A DNA stretch of 64,000 bases from Oceanicola sp. 22II-s10i (GCF_002210105.1 NZ_AQQU01000002.1:248001-312000); one strand, 5' to 3'. Shown: positions 7,894 to 17,328, numbered from the stretch's first letter. The notes: generated by a model not told the origin, from the sequence alone. Program-made: numbers and translations.

Positions 7894-8682
7894 ATGGCCG
7901 GTGAGCTTTCCCCCATCGACAAAGCCAAGTTCGTCGCCGCCAAGCGCGCGGTCGATTTCGTCGAGGACGGAATGCGCGTGGGGCTGGGCACCGGGTCGAC
8001 CGCCGCATGGATGGTGCGCTGCCTGGGAGAGCTGGTCCGCAACGACGGGCTGAAGATCAAGGGGATCCCCACCTCGACCCGCACGGCCGAACTGGCGCGG
8101 GACTGCGGGATCACCGTGATTTCGCTGGACGAGGCCAAGTGGCTGGACCTGACGATCGACGGCGCGGACGAATTCGACCAGGACCTGAACCTGATCAAGG
8201 GCGGCGGCGGGGCGCTGTTGCAGGAAAAGATCGTCGCGACCGCGTCGGACCAGATGATCGTGATCGCGGACGTGGGCAAGGAAGTGGAGACGCTGGGCGC
8301 GTTTCCCCTGCCGCTGGAGGTCATTCCCTTCGGCTGGCAGACGTCGCAGGCGCTGATCGAGGAGATGCTGATCTCGATGGATGTGCTGGGGCGGAACACG
8401 ACGCTACGGATGAACGGTCCGGCGCCCTTCGTGACGGACGAAGGTAACTACATCCTCGACCTGCACCTGAACCGGATCGGAAACGCGCGGCAATTGTCCA
8501 TGGTTCTCAACCAGATACCGGGCGTTGTCGAAAACGGGCTGTTCATCGACATCTGTGACAAGGTGGTGGTCGGCTTCGGTGACGGGCGGGTCGAGGTGCG
8601 CGACATCAACGACGGTTCGATCGAGGAGGATCGTCTGGACTTCCTCGAGGACGACAACCTGTTCCGCGATCTGGGCGACTGA
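7894..8682 (+). CDS. rpiA: ribose-5-phosphate isomerase A
   Basis: A 262-residue enzyme interconverting ribose 5-phosphate and ribulose 5-phosphate in the pentose phosphate and Calvin pathways. Conserved blocks are GLGTGSTAAWMV (phosphate binding), TIDGADEFD, IKGGGGALLQEKIVA (catalytic Glu and Lys region) and DICDKVVVGFGDG. The reading frame can be extended back to a TTG at 7855, but ATG 7894 (MAGELSPIDKAK) matches the family start. The C-terminal tail (SIEEDRLDFLEDDNLFRDLGD) is acidic and longer than in E. coli RpiA, as is common in Rhodobacteraceae. Confidence 0.96.
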   Translation: MAGELSPIDKAKFVAAKRAVDFVEDGMRVGLGTGSTAAWMVRCLGELVRNDGLKIKGIPTSTRTAELARDCGITVISLDEAKWLDLTIDGADEFDQDLNLIKGGGGALLQEKIVATASDQMIVIADVGKEVETLGAFPLPLEVIPFGWQTSQALIEEMLISMDVLGRNTTLRMNGPAPFVTDEGNYILDLHLNRIGNARQLSMVLNQIPGVVENGLFIDICDKVVVGFGDGRVEVRDINDGSIEEDRLDFLEDDNLFRDLGD

Positions 8683-8791
8683 ACGGGCGGCGGGGTGACC
8701 CCCGTCCTGCATCTCTGAAATATCGGGCATATTCTTGCGGCGGGCGCGGTCCGGCGGCAGTCTGGGCAATGCAAGGGCAGGGAGGTGCGTG

Positions 8792-9172
8792 ATGGCGGAT
8801 GTGGAACGGGACGTGTTCGGGGTGCTGGACGCCTTCATGGCGGCGCTGAACGCACAGGACAGCGCGGGGATGCAGGCGACGTTCCATTTCCCGCATTACC
8901 GGCTGTCGACCTCCGGCGTGCAAGTCTATGAAACGGCTGATGATTACGGGATCGAGGTCTTCAAGAACCGCGCGGACACCGGGGAGTGGGACCACAGTGC
9001 GTGGGACCACAAACGGATCGTGCATGCGGACGACAACAAGGCGCATGTAGACGTGCAGTTCACCCGGTATCGCAAGGACGGCTCGGTGATCGGGGTCTAT
9101 CCCTCGCTGTGGATCGTGACCCGGATCGGCGGACGCTGGGGCGTGCAGGCGCGGTCAAGCTACGCGGCCTGA
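8792..9172 (+). CDS. NTF2-like (SnoaL/DUF4440-type) small protein
   Basis: A 126-residue protein starting at an ATG with a strong GGGAGG ribosome-binding site. It reads FGVLDAFMAALNAQDSAGMQ at the N-terminus, typical of the first helix of cone-shaped NTF2-like folds, followed by strands such as AHVDVQFTRYRKDGSVIG and a closing WIVTRIGGRWGVQARS. Such proteins may be ketosteroid isomerase-like enzymes or ligand-binding domains. No substrate can be named. It lies between rpiA and gor without obvious operon linkage. Confidence 0.75.
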   Translation: MADVERDVFGVLDAFMAALNAQDSAGMQATFHFPHYRLSTSGVQVYETADDYGIEVFKNRADTGEWDHSAWDHKRIVHADDNKAHVDVQFTRYRKDGSVIGVYPSLWIVTRIGGRWGVQARSSYAA

Positions 9173-9395
9173 GGGGCTAAGGAGACGGCGGGGACTGCGG
9201 ACGGGCCGCGCCGCGAATCGGCGTCGCTGAGCCTGTGACAAAGGGCTCGGGACCGACTCTCCGGCTTCGGGTAACGGGTCGTTCGTCCCGTCGGTATCCA
9301 GCCCGCTTTACGCAGCGTGCGCGCGGACCGCTCGGCACTGGCAATCCGTCCGGGCCTGTGGTCTATGGACCGCGACCTTTCACGGGGAGCCGGGC

Positions 9396-10757
9396 ATGAG
9401 CGACTTCGACTATGATCTCTTCGTCATTGGTGGCGGCTCGGGTGGCGTGCGCGCGGCGCGCGTGGCGGCGGGCGAGGCGGGGGCCAAGGTCGCGCTGGCC
9501 GAACAGGACCGCTATGGCGGCACCTGCGTGATCCGGGGCTGCGTGCCCAAGAAGCTCATGGTCTTTGCCAGCGAATACCCCGGCATGGTCGAGGACGCCC
9601 GCGCCTATGGCTGGGATCTGAACGATCCGGAATTCGACTGGACCAAGTTCCGCACCAAGCTGGAGGCGGAACTGGACCGGCTGGAAGGCATCTATCGCAG
9701 CCTGCTGAAGAACGCGGGCGTGACGACCTATGACGCGCGCGCCCGGCTGAAGGACGCGCATACGGTCGAGCTGTCGACGGGCGAGACATTCACCGCCAAG
9801 CACATCCTGATCGCCACCGGCGGACGGCCCGTGGTGCCGGACATTCCGGGCTGGGAACTGGCGATTTCGTCCAACGAGATTTTCCACCTCAAGGAACTGC
9901 CCAAGCGGGTTCTTGTGGTCGGCGGCGGCTATATCGCCAGCGAATTCGCCTGCATCCTGCATGGCCTCGGCTGCGCGGTGACGCAGTTCTACCGTGGCGC
10001 GCAGATCCTTCGGGGCTTCGACGACGAGGCGCGCGGGCTGGTGGCCGACGAGATGCAGAGCCGCGGGATCGCGATCCACTGCGGCACCAACATCCTCGAG
10101 ATGGAGCGCGACGCCGACGGCATTCGCGTCAAGGCGTCGAACGGGACCGAGGCGCATTTCGACCAAGTGCTGTTCGCGATCGGGCGCGATCCGAATTCGA
10201 ACGACATGGGGCTCGAGGAGCTTGGCATCGAACTGGGGCGGCGGGGCGAGATCCTCGTCGACCGCTATTCGCAGACGCCTGTGCCGTCGGTCTATGCCAT
10301 CGGCGACGTGACCGACCGGGTGAACCTGACCCCCGTCGCGATCCGCGAGGGGATGGCCTTCGTCGCCACCGTCTTCAAGGGCGAGCCGACGCCGGTGGAT
10401 CACGACCTGATCCCCTCGGCCGTGTTCACACAGCCGGAACTGGGCACCGTGGGCCTGACCGAGGAAGAGGCGCGCGAGCAGGAGGCGATCGAGGTCTATT
10501 CGACCTCGTTCAAGCCGATGCAGCAGGCGTTCGCGGGCCGGGCCGACCGGGTGCTGATGAAGCTGGTGGTCAGCAAGGCGACGCGCCGGGTGCTGGGCTG
10601 TCACATCGTCGCCCCGCAGGCGGGCGAGATGATCCAGATGGCCGGTATCGCGGTAAAGATGGGTGCCACCAAGGAGGATTTCGACCGGACGGTCGCGGTC
10701 CATCCGACGATGGCTGAGGAACTTGTGACCACGCGGGCGCCCGTGCGCAGCGCATAA
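9396..10757 (+). CDS. gor: glutathione-disulfide reductase
   Basis: A 453-residue class I flavoprotein disulfide reductase. The FAD site GGGSGG is at residues 12-17 and the redox-active disulfide in GGTCVIRGCVPKKL at C44/C49. The central NADPH Rossmann segment is VLVVGGGYIASEFACILHG; YAIGDVTDRVNLTPVA binds FAD; the C-terminal HPTMAEELVT contains the catalytic His. The CVIRGC form of the active site separates glutathione reductase from lipoamide dehydrogenase. It keeps cytoplasmic glutathione reduced with NADPH. The 223 bp upstream contain no gene. Confidence 0.95.
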   Translation: MSDFDYDLFVIGGGSGGVRAARVAAGEAGAKVALAEQDRYGGTCVIRGCVPKKLMVFASEYPGMVEDARAYGWDLNDPEFDWTKFRTKLEAELDRLEGIYRSLLKNAGVTTYDARARLKDAHTVELSTGETFTAKHILIATGGRPVVPDIPGWELAISSNEIFHLKELPKRVLVVGGGYIASEFACILHGLGCAVTQFYRGAQILRGFDDEARGLVADEMQSRGIAIHCGTNILEMERDADGIRVKASNGTEAHFDQVLFAIGRDPNSNDMGLEELGIELGRRGEILVDRYSQTPVPSVYAIGDVTDRVNLTPVAIREGMAFVATVFKGEPTPVDHDLIPSAVFTQPELGTVGLTEEEAREQEAIEVYSTSFKPMQQAFAGRADRVLMKLVVSKATRRVLGCHIVAPQAGEMIQMAGIAVKMGATKEDFDRTVAVHPTMAEELVTTRAPVRSA

Positions 10758-10834
10758 GGGTTGAATCCCCGGCCCGATCTGCCCAGCTAGAGGGGAGATC
10801 CGGCAAGGGACCGGAGACTAAGGGAAGGACAGAC

Positions 10835-12031
10835 ATGGCAGGGAATTCCGGCGGGCCCTGGGGCGGAGGCGGCGGTGGACGCGGCGACGACCAGGGCGGC
10901 GGCAATGGGCAGAGGCCCGGTGGCAATGGCGGCGGTGGCCGCAGGCCAGAGGGCGGGAACCAGATCCCCGACATCGACGAACTTGTCCGCAAGGGACAGG
11001 ACCAGCTGCGCGTCCTGATGGGCGGCCGTGGCGGCCCGCGCCAGCCGAACGGCAATGGCGGCGGTGGCGGCCAGGGCGGGGGCGGCGGTCCGCTGCTGAC
11101 CCGCACGACGCTGGTTCTGGCCGGCCTCGGCGCCGTTGCGCTGTGGCTGTTCTCCAGCCTCTACACCGTGCGTCCGGAAGAGCAGTCGGTCGAACTGTTC
11201 CTCGGCGAATATTCGTCGACCGGCGGCCCCGGCCTGAACTTCGCGCCCTGGCCCTTCGTCACCTACGAAGTGATCAACGTCACCTCGGAACGGACGGAAA
11301 ACGTGGGCGTGCGCCGCAACAACGACAGCGGCGGCCTGATGCTGACCACCGATGCGAACATCGTCGACATCGGGTTCCAGGTCGTCTGGAACATCAAGGA
11401 CCCGGCGCAGACCCTGTTCAACATCCGCGATCCGCAGCTGACGGTCGAGGCAGTGTCCGAATCCGTCATGCGCGAGATCATCGCGGCGTCGAACCTCGCG
11501 CCGATCCTCAACCGCGACCGGGGCATCATCGCCGACACCGCGCTGCAGAACATCCAGGAGACGCTGGACGAATACAACTCGGGCATCAACGTCGTCCGGG
11601 TCAACCTCGACCGAGCGGACCCGCCCGCCGAGGTGATCGACAGCTTCCGCGAGGTGCAGGCGGCGGAACAGGAACGCGACCGGCTGCAGCGTCAGGCGGA
11701 CGCCTATGCCAACCGTGTTCTGGCAGAAGCCCGCGGTCAGGCCGCGCAGACGCTCGAACAGTCCGAAGCCTACCGGGCGCAGGTCGTCAACGAGGCCATC
11801 GGTGAGGCATCCCGCTTCATCTCGGTCGCGCGCGAATTCAACCAGGCCCCCGAGGTCACGCAGCGCCGTCTCTATCTCGAAACGCTGGAGCGCACGCTGA
11901 GCCGCGTCGACAAGGTCATCATCGACGAAACCGCTACAGGCGCAGGGCAGGGCGTCGTGCCCTATCTGCCGCTCGATCAACTGAACCGGTCCCGTGACGG
12001 CCAGCCGGGACGCAACGGAGGGTCGAACTGA
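10835..12031 (+). CDS. hflK: FtsH protease modulator HflK
   Basis: A 398-residue SPFH/band-7 membrane protein. The first 90 residues are extremely Gly-rich with poly-Gly runs; one transmembrane helix (about residues 91-110) precedes the SPFH domain (TVRPEEQSVELFLGEYSSTG). The C-terminal half has the coiled-coil EVQAAEQERDRLQRQADAYA. HflK pairs with HflC to form the large periplasmic cage that regulates the FtsH protease. Its stop overlaps the hflC start by 1 nt, and it heads the hflK-hflC-DUF2065 group. Confidence 0.95.
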   Translation: MAGNSGGPWGGGGGGRGDDQGGGNGQRPGGNGGGGRRPEGGNQIPDIDELVRKGQDQLRVLMGGRGGPRQPNGNGGGGGQGGGGGPLLTRTTLVLAGLGAVALWLFSSLYTVRPEEQSVELFLGEYSSTGGPGLNFAPWPFVTYEVINVTSERTENVGVRRNNDSGGLMLTTDANIVDIGFQVVWNIKDPAQTLFNIRDPQLTVEAVSESVMREIIAASNLAPILNRDRGIIADTALQNIQETLDEYNSGINVVRVNLDRADPPAEVIDSFREVQAAEQERDRLQRQADAYANRVLAEARGQAAQTLEQSEAYRAQVVNEAIGEASRFISVAREFNQAPEVTQRRLYLETLERTLSRVDKVIIDETATGAGQGVVPYLPLDQLNRSRDGQPGRNGGSN

Positions 12032-13164
12032 TGCGCAAGGCATATGCTCTTCTCGTCATCGTCGTGGTGGCGCTCGTGGTCCTGTTCTCGTCGATCTTCA
12101 TCGTCGACGAACGTGAAAAGGCGCTGGTCCTGCAGTTCGGCCAGATCCGGCAGGTGCGCGAGGAACCGGGTCTCGGCTTCAAGATGCCGATCATCCAGGA
12201 GGTCGTGAAATACGATGGCCGGATCCTGTCGCTCGACACCGAGACGATCGAGGTCACGCCGTCGGATGACCGGCGTCTGGTTGTCGACGCCTTCGCCCGT
12301 TACCGGATTGCCGACGTCGTGCGGTTCCGGCAGGCGGTCGGCGTCGGCGGCATCCGCGCCGCCGAGGACCGGCTGAGTTCGATCCTGAACGCGCAGATCC
12401 GCGAGGTTCTGGGTGCGGATCAGGTGACCTCCGACACGATCCTGTCGACCGAGCGCCGGTCGCTGGCCACCCGCATCCTGAGCCAGGCGCGCACCAGCGC
12501 TGAATCGCTCGGGCTGGAGATCATCGACGTCCGGCTGAAGCAGACCAACCTGCCGCAGCAGAACCTCGAGGCCACATTCGCCCGGATGCGGGCCGAGCGT
12601 GAACGCGAGGCGGCGGACGAGATCGCGCGTGGTAACGAAGCCGCGCAGCGGGTGCGTGCCGCAGCGGACCGGACCGTGGTCGAGACGACCTCGAACGCCG
12701 ACCGCGAGGCCGAGATCATCCGAGGCGAAGCCGATGCGGAACGGAACCGCGTCTATGCCGAAGCCTTTGGCGACAACCCGGAGTTCTTCGCCTTCTACCG
12801 GTCGCTGTCCGCTCTGGAACGGCTGATGGCCGAGGATACCTCGACGCTGGTGATCGCGCCGGACAGCCCGCTGATCGGCCCGCTGTTCGATGCGATCCGT
12901 GCGGATGGCCTGACCTCGGTCAACATCTCGGACACCGACGTGCAACGCCTGCGCGAACTGGCGCCCGAGAGCCAGGTTTCGCCCGATCTGCCCGACAGCG
13001 CACGGGAAGAGATCGAGCGCAGCAACCAGGAATCGGAGCGCGCGATCGAAGGCCGGACCAACGGCGAAGACGGTGCCGCCAATGACGCCGGGTCGAACAC
13101 GACCGGCGGCGATGCGGCGGCCCCGGCCGACGGCACCGCCCCGGCCGGCACGGCGACGGAATGA
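12031..13164 (+). CDS. hflC: FtsH protease modulator HflC
   Basis: A 377-residue SPFH protein with an N-terminal membrane anchor (LLVIVVVALVVLFSSIFIV), EKALVLQFGQIRQVREEPG, and a C-terminal coiled coil including RMRAEREREAADEIARGNEA and ADRTVVETTSNADREAEIIR. It forms the hetero-oligomeric HflKC complex around FtsH. The C-terminus after about residue 310 is a long low-complexity acidic/Ala tail (GDAAAPADGTAPAGTATE) beyond the usual family end. It overlaps hflK by 1 nt and DUF2065 by 4 nt. Confidence 0.95.
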   Translation: MRKAYALLVIVVVALVVLFSSIFIVDEREKALVLQFGQIRQVREEPGLGFKMPIIQEVVKYDGRILSLDTETIEVTPSDDRRLVVDAFARYRIADVVRFRQAVGVGGIRAAEDRLSSILNAQIREVLGADQVTSDTILSTERRSLATRILSQARTSAESLGLEIIDVRLKQTNLPQQNLEATFARMRAEREREAADEIARGNEAAQRVRAAADRTVVETTSNADREAEIIRGEADAERNRVYAEAFGDNPEFFAFYRSLSALERLMAEDTSTLVIAPDSPLIGPLFDAIRADGLTSVNISDTDVQRLRELAPESQVSPDLPDSAREEIERSNQESERAIEGRTNGEDGAANDAGSNTTGGDAAAPADGTAPAGTATE

Positions 13165-13358
13165 TCGCAAACACGCTTCTGGCCCTCGGGCTGGTGCTGA
13201 TCGTGGAGGGGCTGGCCTATGCGCTGGCCCCTTCGCTTGTGGAGCGTCTGCTCGAGGCGCTGAAACAGGTGCCCGAGGCCGCCCGCCGCAACATCGGTCT
13301 GCTGGCGCTGGTGTCCGGCCTGCTGCTGGTCTGGATGGCCAAGGCGATCGGCGCCTGA
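13161..13358 (+). CDS. DUF2065 small inner-membrane protein
   Basis: A 65-residue protein with two transmembrane helices (TLLALGLVLIVEGLAYALAP, and LLALVSGLLLVWMAKAIG) joined by a short basic loop. DUF2065/YjeT-type proteins commonly lie next to hflKC, as here, where ATGA overlaps the hflC stop. Function is unknown. A 7-bp dyad (AGGCCGC 13358-13364, GCGGCCT 13385-13391) just after the gene may be a weak termination hairpin. Confidence 0.85.
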   Translation: MIANTLLALGLVLIVEGLAYALAPSLVERLLEALKQVPEAARRNIGLLALVSGLLLVWMAKAIGA

Positions 13359-13401
13359 GGCCGCGCTGGCGTTCCGCAGGGGCTGCGGCCTATGCTGGGA
13401 C

Positions 13402-14766
13402 ATGACGGATGATGCGGAGATACCGGCGCTGGTGCCGGACGGGGCGGGACACAGCTTCGTTCTCTATGGCGACGCCTGTTCCGGCGTGCCGGGCGCCCCG
13501 CACGAGGCGACGCACCGGGCGGTGAACGCCGTCGTCGCCCGCCTGCGGCCCGCACCGGAGTTCATCGTCTTTCCCGGCGACGAGATCATCGGCCTGACCG
13601 ACGACATGGACGCGCTGCGGGCGCAGTGGCGTCACTGGCTGGATCACGAGATGGCCTGGCTCGACCGCGCGCGCTGTCCCGTCTACCACGCGACCGGGAA
13701 CCACACGACCTACAGCGCCGAGAGCGAGGCGGTCTTTGCCGAGATGCTGCCGCACCTGCCGCGCAACGGACCGGAGGGGCAGGCGGGCCTGTCCTATGTC
13801 GTCCGGCGCGGCGATCTGGTGATGGTCTTCGTCCATACGCTCGACAGCGGACTGGGGGGCGAGGGGCATCTGGACACCGGCTGGGTCGCGCGGGCGCTGG
13901 CCGAACATGACGACGCGCGGTGGAAGTTCGTGATCGGCCATCACCCGGCGCTGACGGTCAACGGCTTTGCCGGGGCCTACGCCCGGACCATCGGGCCGGA
14001 CTACGTGGAGCCGTTCTGGCGCATACTGCGGGATGCGGGCGTCACGGCCTACCTGTGCAGCCACATCCTCGCCTTCGACGTGCAGGCGCGCGAGGGCGTG
14101 CTCCAGATCACCACGGCGGGCGCGGGCACGGCGCACCGGATGCCGGAGGGGATCGAGTATCTGCACGCGGTGCAGGTGGCGCTGGATGCGGGCGGAATGC
14201 GGTATCAGGTGCTCGACACCGAAGGCGCGGTGCGCGAGCGGCTGGCATGGCCGCTGGCCGGGCCGGACGGCTGGACGCCGCTGGTGGAGGGCGCACAGGC
14301 CGCGCCGATCTCGGGGCCTTGCGATGCGGCGGCGGACCCGCCGCGGATGATGCACCTGCGGCTCCGGGGCGAGGTCACGCCGGATGCGGGCCCCGCACGG
14401 CAGACCCTGCTGGCCGCCAGCGACGGGGCCGGGTGGGACCCGCTTTGGATCGGCCTGACGGGCGCGTCCCGGCGGCTGACGATCACGCTGCAGCCGCAGG
14501 CGGGGCGCAGTCCGCACTACTGGTTCGGTCCCGATCTGGAGGGGGCTTTCGATCTGACCCTTGCCCTGCATGGCGGCATGGGGCCGGGCGGCATCCTCTG
14601 GCGACAGGGCGAAGGCGCGTGGTCGTCCTGCGTCTCGGCGGCCTCATGGGGGCTGGAGCGGCTCGACTGGCCCGCGACTTGGCATCTCGGCGCGCGGCCC
14701 GGCGGGCGCGAGCCGTTCCGGGGCACGGGCCTCGGCATCGCGCATTCCGGCGCGGGCGCCGCCTGA
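13402..14766 (+). CDS. metallophosphoesterase (calcineurin-like) with C-terminal beta-domain
   Basis: A 454-residue protein without a signal peptide. Metallophosphatase blocks are FVLYGDACSG, FIVFPGDEIIG, VYHATGNHTTY, FVIGHHPALTV and YLCSHILAFDV. GD, GNH and GHH are conserved, but the final GHxH block has become CSHIL, with one His missing. Residues from about 300 (MMHLRLRGEV, LTITLQPQAGRSPHYWFGPD) form a separate beta-rich, possibly carbohydrate- or ligand-binding domain. It interrupts the usual hflK-hflC-DUF2065-degP order. Upstream RBS is poor (GGGAC). Substrate is unknown. Confidence 0.75.
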   Translation: MTDDAEIPALVPDGAGHSFVLYGDACSGVPGAPHEATHRAVNAVVARLRPAPEFIVFPGDEIIGLTDDMDALRAQWRHWLDHEMAWLDRARCPVYHATGNHTTYSAESEAVFAEMLPHLPRNGPEGQAGLSYVVRRGDLVMVFVHTLDSGLGGEGHLDTGWVARALAEHDDARWKFVIGHHPALTVNGFAGAYARTIGPDYVEPFWRILRDAGVTAYLCSHILAFDVQAREGVLQITTAGAGTAHRMPEGIEYLHAVQVALDAGGMRYQVLDTEGAVRERLAWPLAGPDGWTPLVEGAQAAPISGPCDAAADPPRMMHLRLRGEVTPDAGPARQTLLAASDGAGWDPLWIGLTGASRRLTITLQPQAGRSPHYWFGPDLEGAFDLTLALHGGMGPGGILWRQGEGAWSSCVSAASWGLERLDWPATWHLGARPGGREPFRGTGLGIAHSGAGAA

Positions 14767-14825
14767 CTGTGCGCGGCGCGCAGGTTACAATCCTCTCACG
14801 CCGTCTTGACGCACCGCGACGGGCT

Positions 14826-14853
14826 TTGAGTTGCGCAGGAAAGCGCCTACATT
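14826..14853 (+). promoter_or_regulatory. candidate degP promoter
   Basis: TTGAGT (14826-14831), 16-bp spacer, TACATT (14848-14853), about 120 bp before the GTG start of degP. It fits a sigma70-like promoter. A further dyad, GACCGG/CCGGTC, lies in the leader near 14930. The presence of its own promoter would explain how degP stays expressed although a foreign-looking gene separates it from hflKC. Confidence 0.45.
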
Positions 14854-14970
14854 GCACATAACGAAGGTGAGGGGCGACACGCCGCGCCAGCGACACTGGC
14901 GTCCCCCAGGTTTCGGATGCGGACCGGACAGGCCCGGTCCGGTCATCATGCAAGAGAGAGGAGACCGGGA

Positions 14971-16461
14971 GTGAATACACAGGCTAGAGCCATTCAACCC
15001 CGAGAACGTGAGGCGCAGTTCGTGTGGATGCTGCGCGCGCTTTTCACCGCCATGGTCACCGCGCTGCTCGTTGCCGCGCAGATGGCCTCGGCCCAGACCC
15101 GGCCGTCGAGCTTTGCCGATCTGGCCGACAAGTTCAGCCCCGCCGTGGTGAACATCACCACCGCCACCACCGTGGCCGGCAACGCCGGGCCGAACCCGAT
15201 CGTTCCCGAAGGCTCGCCCTTCGAGGACTTCTTCCGCGAATTCCAGGACCGCAACCGCGGCGAGAACCGGCCGCGCCGGTCTTCCGCGCTCGGCTCGGGC
15301 TTCGTGATCTCCGAGGACGGCTATGTCGTGACGAACAACCACGTGATCGAATCCGCGGACGAGATCACGATCGAGTTCTTCAACGGCACCACGCTCGACG
15401 CCAAGGTCGTGGGCACCGATCCCAAGACCGACATCGCCCTGCTGAAGGTCGAGGCCGATGCGCCGCTGCCCTTCGTCAGCTTCGGCGACAGCGACACCGC
15501 CCGCGTGGGCGACTGGGTTCTGGCCATGGGCAACCCGCTGGGACAGGGCTTTTCCGTCTCGGCCGGTATCGTCTCGGCCCGGAACCGCGCGCTGAGCGGC
15601 ACCTACGACGACTACATCCAGACCGACGCCGCCATCAACCGCGGCAACTCGGGCGGTCCGCTGTTCAACATGACCGGCGAGGTCGTGGGCGTGAACACCG
15701 CGATCCTGTCCCCGAACGGCGGCTCGATCGGCATCGGCTTCTCGATGGCGTCGAACGTGGTCAAGCGGGTGGTCGACCAGCTGAAGGAATACGGCGAGAC
15801 CCGCCGCGGCTGGCTGGGTGTCCGCATCCAGGACATCACCCCCGACATGGCCGAGGCAATGGGCCTGAAGGAAGCCAAGGGCGCGCTGGTCACCGACGTG
15901 CCTGAGGGTCCGGCGATGGAAGCGGGCATGGCCGCTGGCGACGTGATCATCGAGTTCGACGGCCGCCGTGTCGACGACACCCGTGGTCTGGTCCGTCAGG
16001 TCGGCAACACCGAGGTCGGCAAGACCGTCCGCGTGGTGGTGCTGCGCGAGGATGCCGAGAAGGTGCTGAAAGTCACCCTCGGCCGCCGCGAGACCGACGA
16101 GGCGAGCGCCGTTCCGGCATCCGCCGAAACGACCGAGGACGAGACTCCGAAAGAGCAGGAGCTCATGGGGCTGACACTGTCGCCGGTCACGGACGAGCTG
16201 GTCGAGAAGCTGGAGCTGGGCGCCAATGCGGAAGGTCTGGTCGTAGTGGACGTGGACGAGATGTCCGACGCCTACGACAAGGGCCTGCGCGCGGGCGACC
16301 TGATCACCGAGGCCGGCCAGCAGAAGGTCTCGACCTTCGCCGAGCTGGAAGCCCGGATGCAGGAGGCGCGTGACGCAGGTCGCAAGTCGATCCTGCTGCT
16401 GGTCCGCCGCGCCGGCGATCCGCGCTTCGTCGCGCTGCCGGTGGAAGAAGGCACGAAGTAA
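14971..16461 (+). CDS. degP: DegP/HtrA-type periplasmic serine protease (Do)
   Basis: A 496-residue protease-chaperone for envelope quality control. From the GTG start the catalytic triad is H124 (TNNHVIESAD), D154 (KTDIALLKV) and S227 (RGNSGGPLF). PDZ1 (RRGWLGVRIQ onwards) and PDZ2 (VVVDVDEMSDAYDKGLRAGD) follow. The signal sequence is TAMVTALLVAAQMASAQ. GTG 14971 has the best RBS (GAGAGGAG); ATG 15028 would give a conventional, shorter leader and cannot be excluded. It follows the metallophosphoesterase gene and ends at a strong terminator. Confidence 0.95.
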   Translation: MNTQARAIQPREREAQFVWMLRALFTAMVTALLVAAQMASAQTRPSSFADLADKFSPAVVNITTATTVAGNAGPNPIVPEGSPFEDFFREFQDRNRGENRPRRSSALGSGFVISEDGYVVTNNHVIESADEITIEFFNGTTLDAKVVGTDPKTDIALLKVEADAPLPFVSFGDSDTARVGDWVLAMGNPLGQGFSVSAGIVSARNRALSGTYDDYIQTDAAINRGNSGGPLFNMTGEVVGVNTAILSPNGGSIGIGFSMASNVVKRVVDQLKEYGETRRGWLGVRIQDITPDMAEAMGLKEAKGALVTDVPEGPAMEAGMAAGDVIIEFDGRRVDDTRGLVRQVGNTEVGKTVRVVVLREDAEKVLKVTLGRRETDEASAVPASAETTEDETPKEQELMGLTLSPVTDELVEKLELGANAEGLVVVDVDEMSDAYDKGLRAGDLITEAGQQKVSTFAELEARMQEARDAGRKSILLLVRRAGDPRFVALPVEEGTK

Positions 16462-16489
16462 GCGATCCTCCAGATCGTGGACGTGGAGG

Positions 16490-16514
16490 GGGCCCCGCAT
16501 CGCGGGGCCCTTTT
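16490..16514 (+). terminator. intrinsic terminator after degP
   Basis: A perfect 9-bp GC stem, GGGCCCCGC (16490-16498) and GCGGGGCCC (16502-16510), with a 3-nt loop, followed by TTTT. It lies between degP and the convergent dioxygenase gene and would serve degP. Confidence 0.88.
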
Positions 16515-16539
16515 CATGTGCGGTGTTGTCGTGGGGCCG

Positions 16540-17328
16540 TCACGCCAGCCCGCAGGCCCTGCGGATCGCGATCTGCACCGGCGAGGGCGGAAGCGCCGGA
16601 TCGAACGGCCCCGTGGGAAGCAGGGCAGGCTGCGCCATGAAACGCGGGTTCCTCCCGCGATGCGCCTGCGCGGCATGTACGAGGAAGGGATGGCACAGAT
16701 AGACCGTCCCCGCCGGTCCGGTCGCCAAGACGGTCTCGCAGTTCTCGGTCGAGCGGTAGCCGTCGGCTGACAGCTGGGCCAGCGTCGCGCCCGCCTCGCC
16801 ATGGGGCAGCAGGTCGCGCGCGATCTGGTGGTGCGAACCCTTGCGGATGCGCGTCGGGGCGTCCTCGGCGCCGACATCGGACAGCAGGAACAGCATCAGC
16901 AGCGCGCGGTCCCGGCTGGTGACATTGGCGCGCCATTGCATGAAGTCCGGATGGTCGGTCCCGAAGCTGACGTCGATATGCCAGCCGTCGTCGCCCGGCG
17001 CGCTGTCCGAGGGGAAGCGGATCGGGATCGTGCCGAGTCCGGCGGGCCGGATCCAGCGGCCCGCCCCGGCCAGCTGGTCGTAGGCCCGGTGGAGCCGGGC
17101 GGTGTTCGCCACGGCGACGAAGGGCGGCGCGGACTGGAAGCCGACCCGGATCACGGGCGCGGTCCAGTCCTCGGGCCTGTCGGGGGACAGGCCGGTTCGG
17201 GTCCAAAGGGCGTCTGTGCAGCGCTCCGCGTCGGCGCGGCTGAAGGCATCGTCCAGCCGGACGAAGCCGTCGGTGATGAAGCTCTCGACCTGAGCCGCGC
17301 TCAGGCCGTTCGGATGGGTGGGGGACAT
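16540..17328 (-). CDS. phytanoyl-CoA dioxygenase family protein
   Basis: A 262-residue Fe(II)/2OG oxygenase. The N-terminus (LSAAQVESFITDGFVRLDDA) is the classic opening of PhyH proteins. Iron ligands are visible in WHIDVSFGTDH (HxD) and the distal His in YLCHPFLVHAAQAHRG, with the downstream Arg for 2-oxoglutarate. GSHHQIARDLLPHGE is also typical. Bacterial PhyH members hydroxylate diverse lipids, metabolites or halogenated compounds, so the substrate is open. It is transcribed towards degP. Confidence 0.88.
   Translation of the reverse strand: MSPTHPNGLSAAQVESFITDGFVRLDDAFSRADAERCTDALWTRTGLSPDRPEDWTAPVIRVGFQSAPPFVAVANTARLHRAYDQLAGAGRWIRPAGLGTIPIRFPSDSAPGDDGWHIDVSFGTDHPDFMQWRANVTSRDRALLMLFLLSDVGAEDAPTRIRKGSHHQIARDLLPHGEAGATLAQLSADGYRSTENCETVLATGPAGTVYLCHPFLVHAAQAHRGRNPRFMAQPALLPTGPFDPALPPSPVQIAIRRACGLA

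Noticed and set aside
9363-10703. 446-codon minus-strand frame antisense to gor
   Set aside because: No family resemblance; it mirrors the G/C third positions of gor.
14785-16500. 571-codon minus-strand frame antisense to degP
   Set aside because: Its His/Asp/Gly-rich composition is that of an antisense shadow; degP carries all protease motifs.
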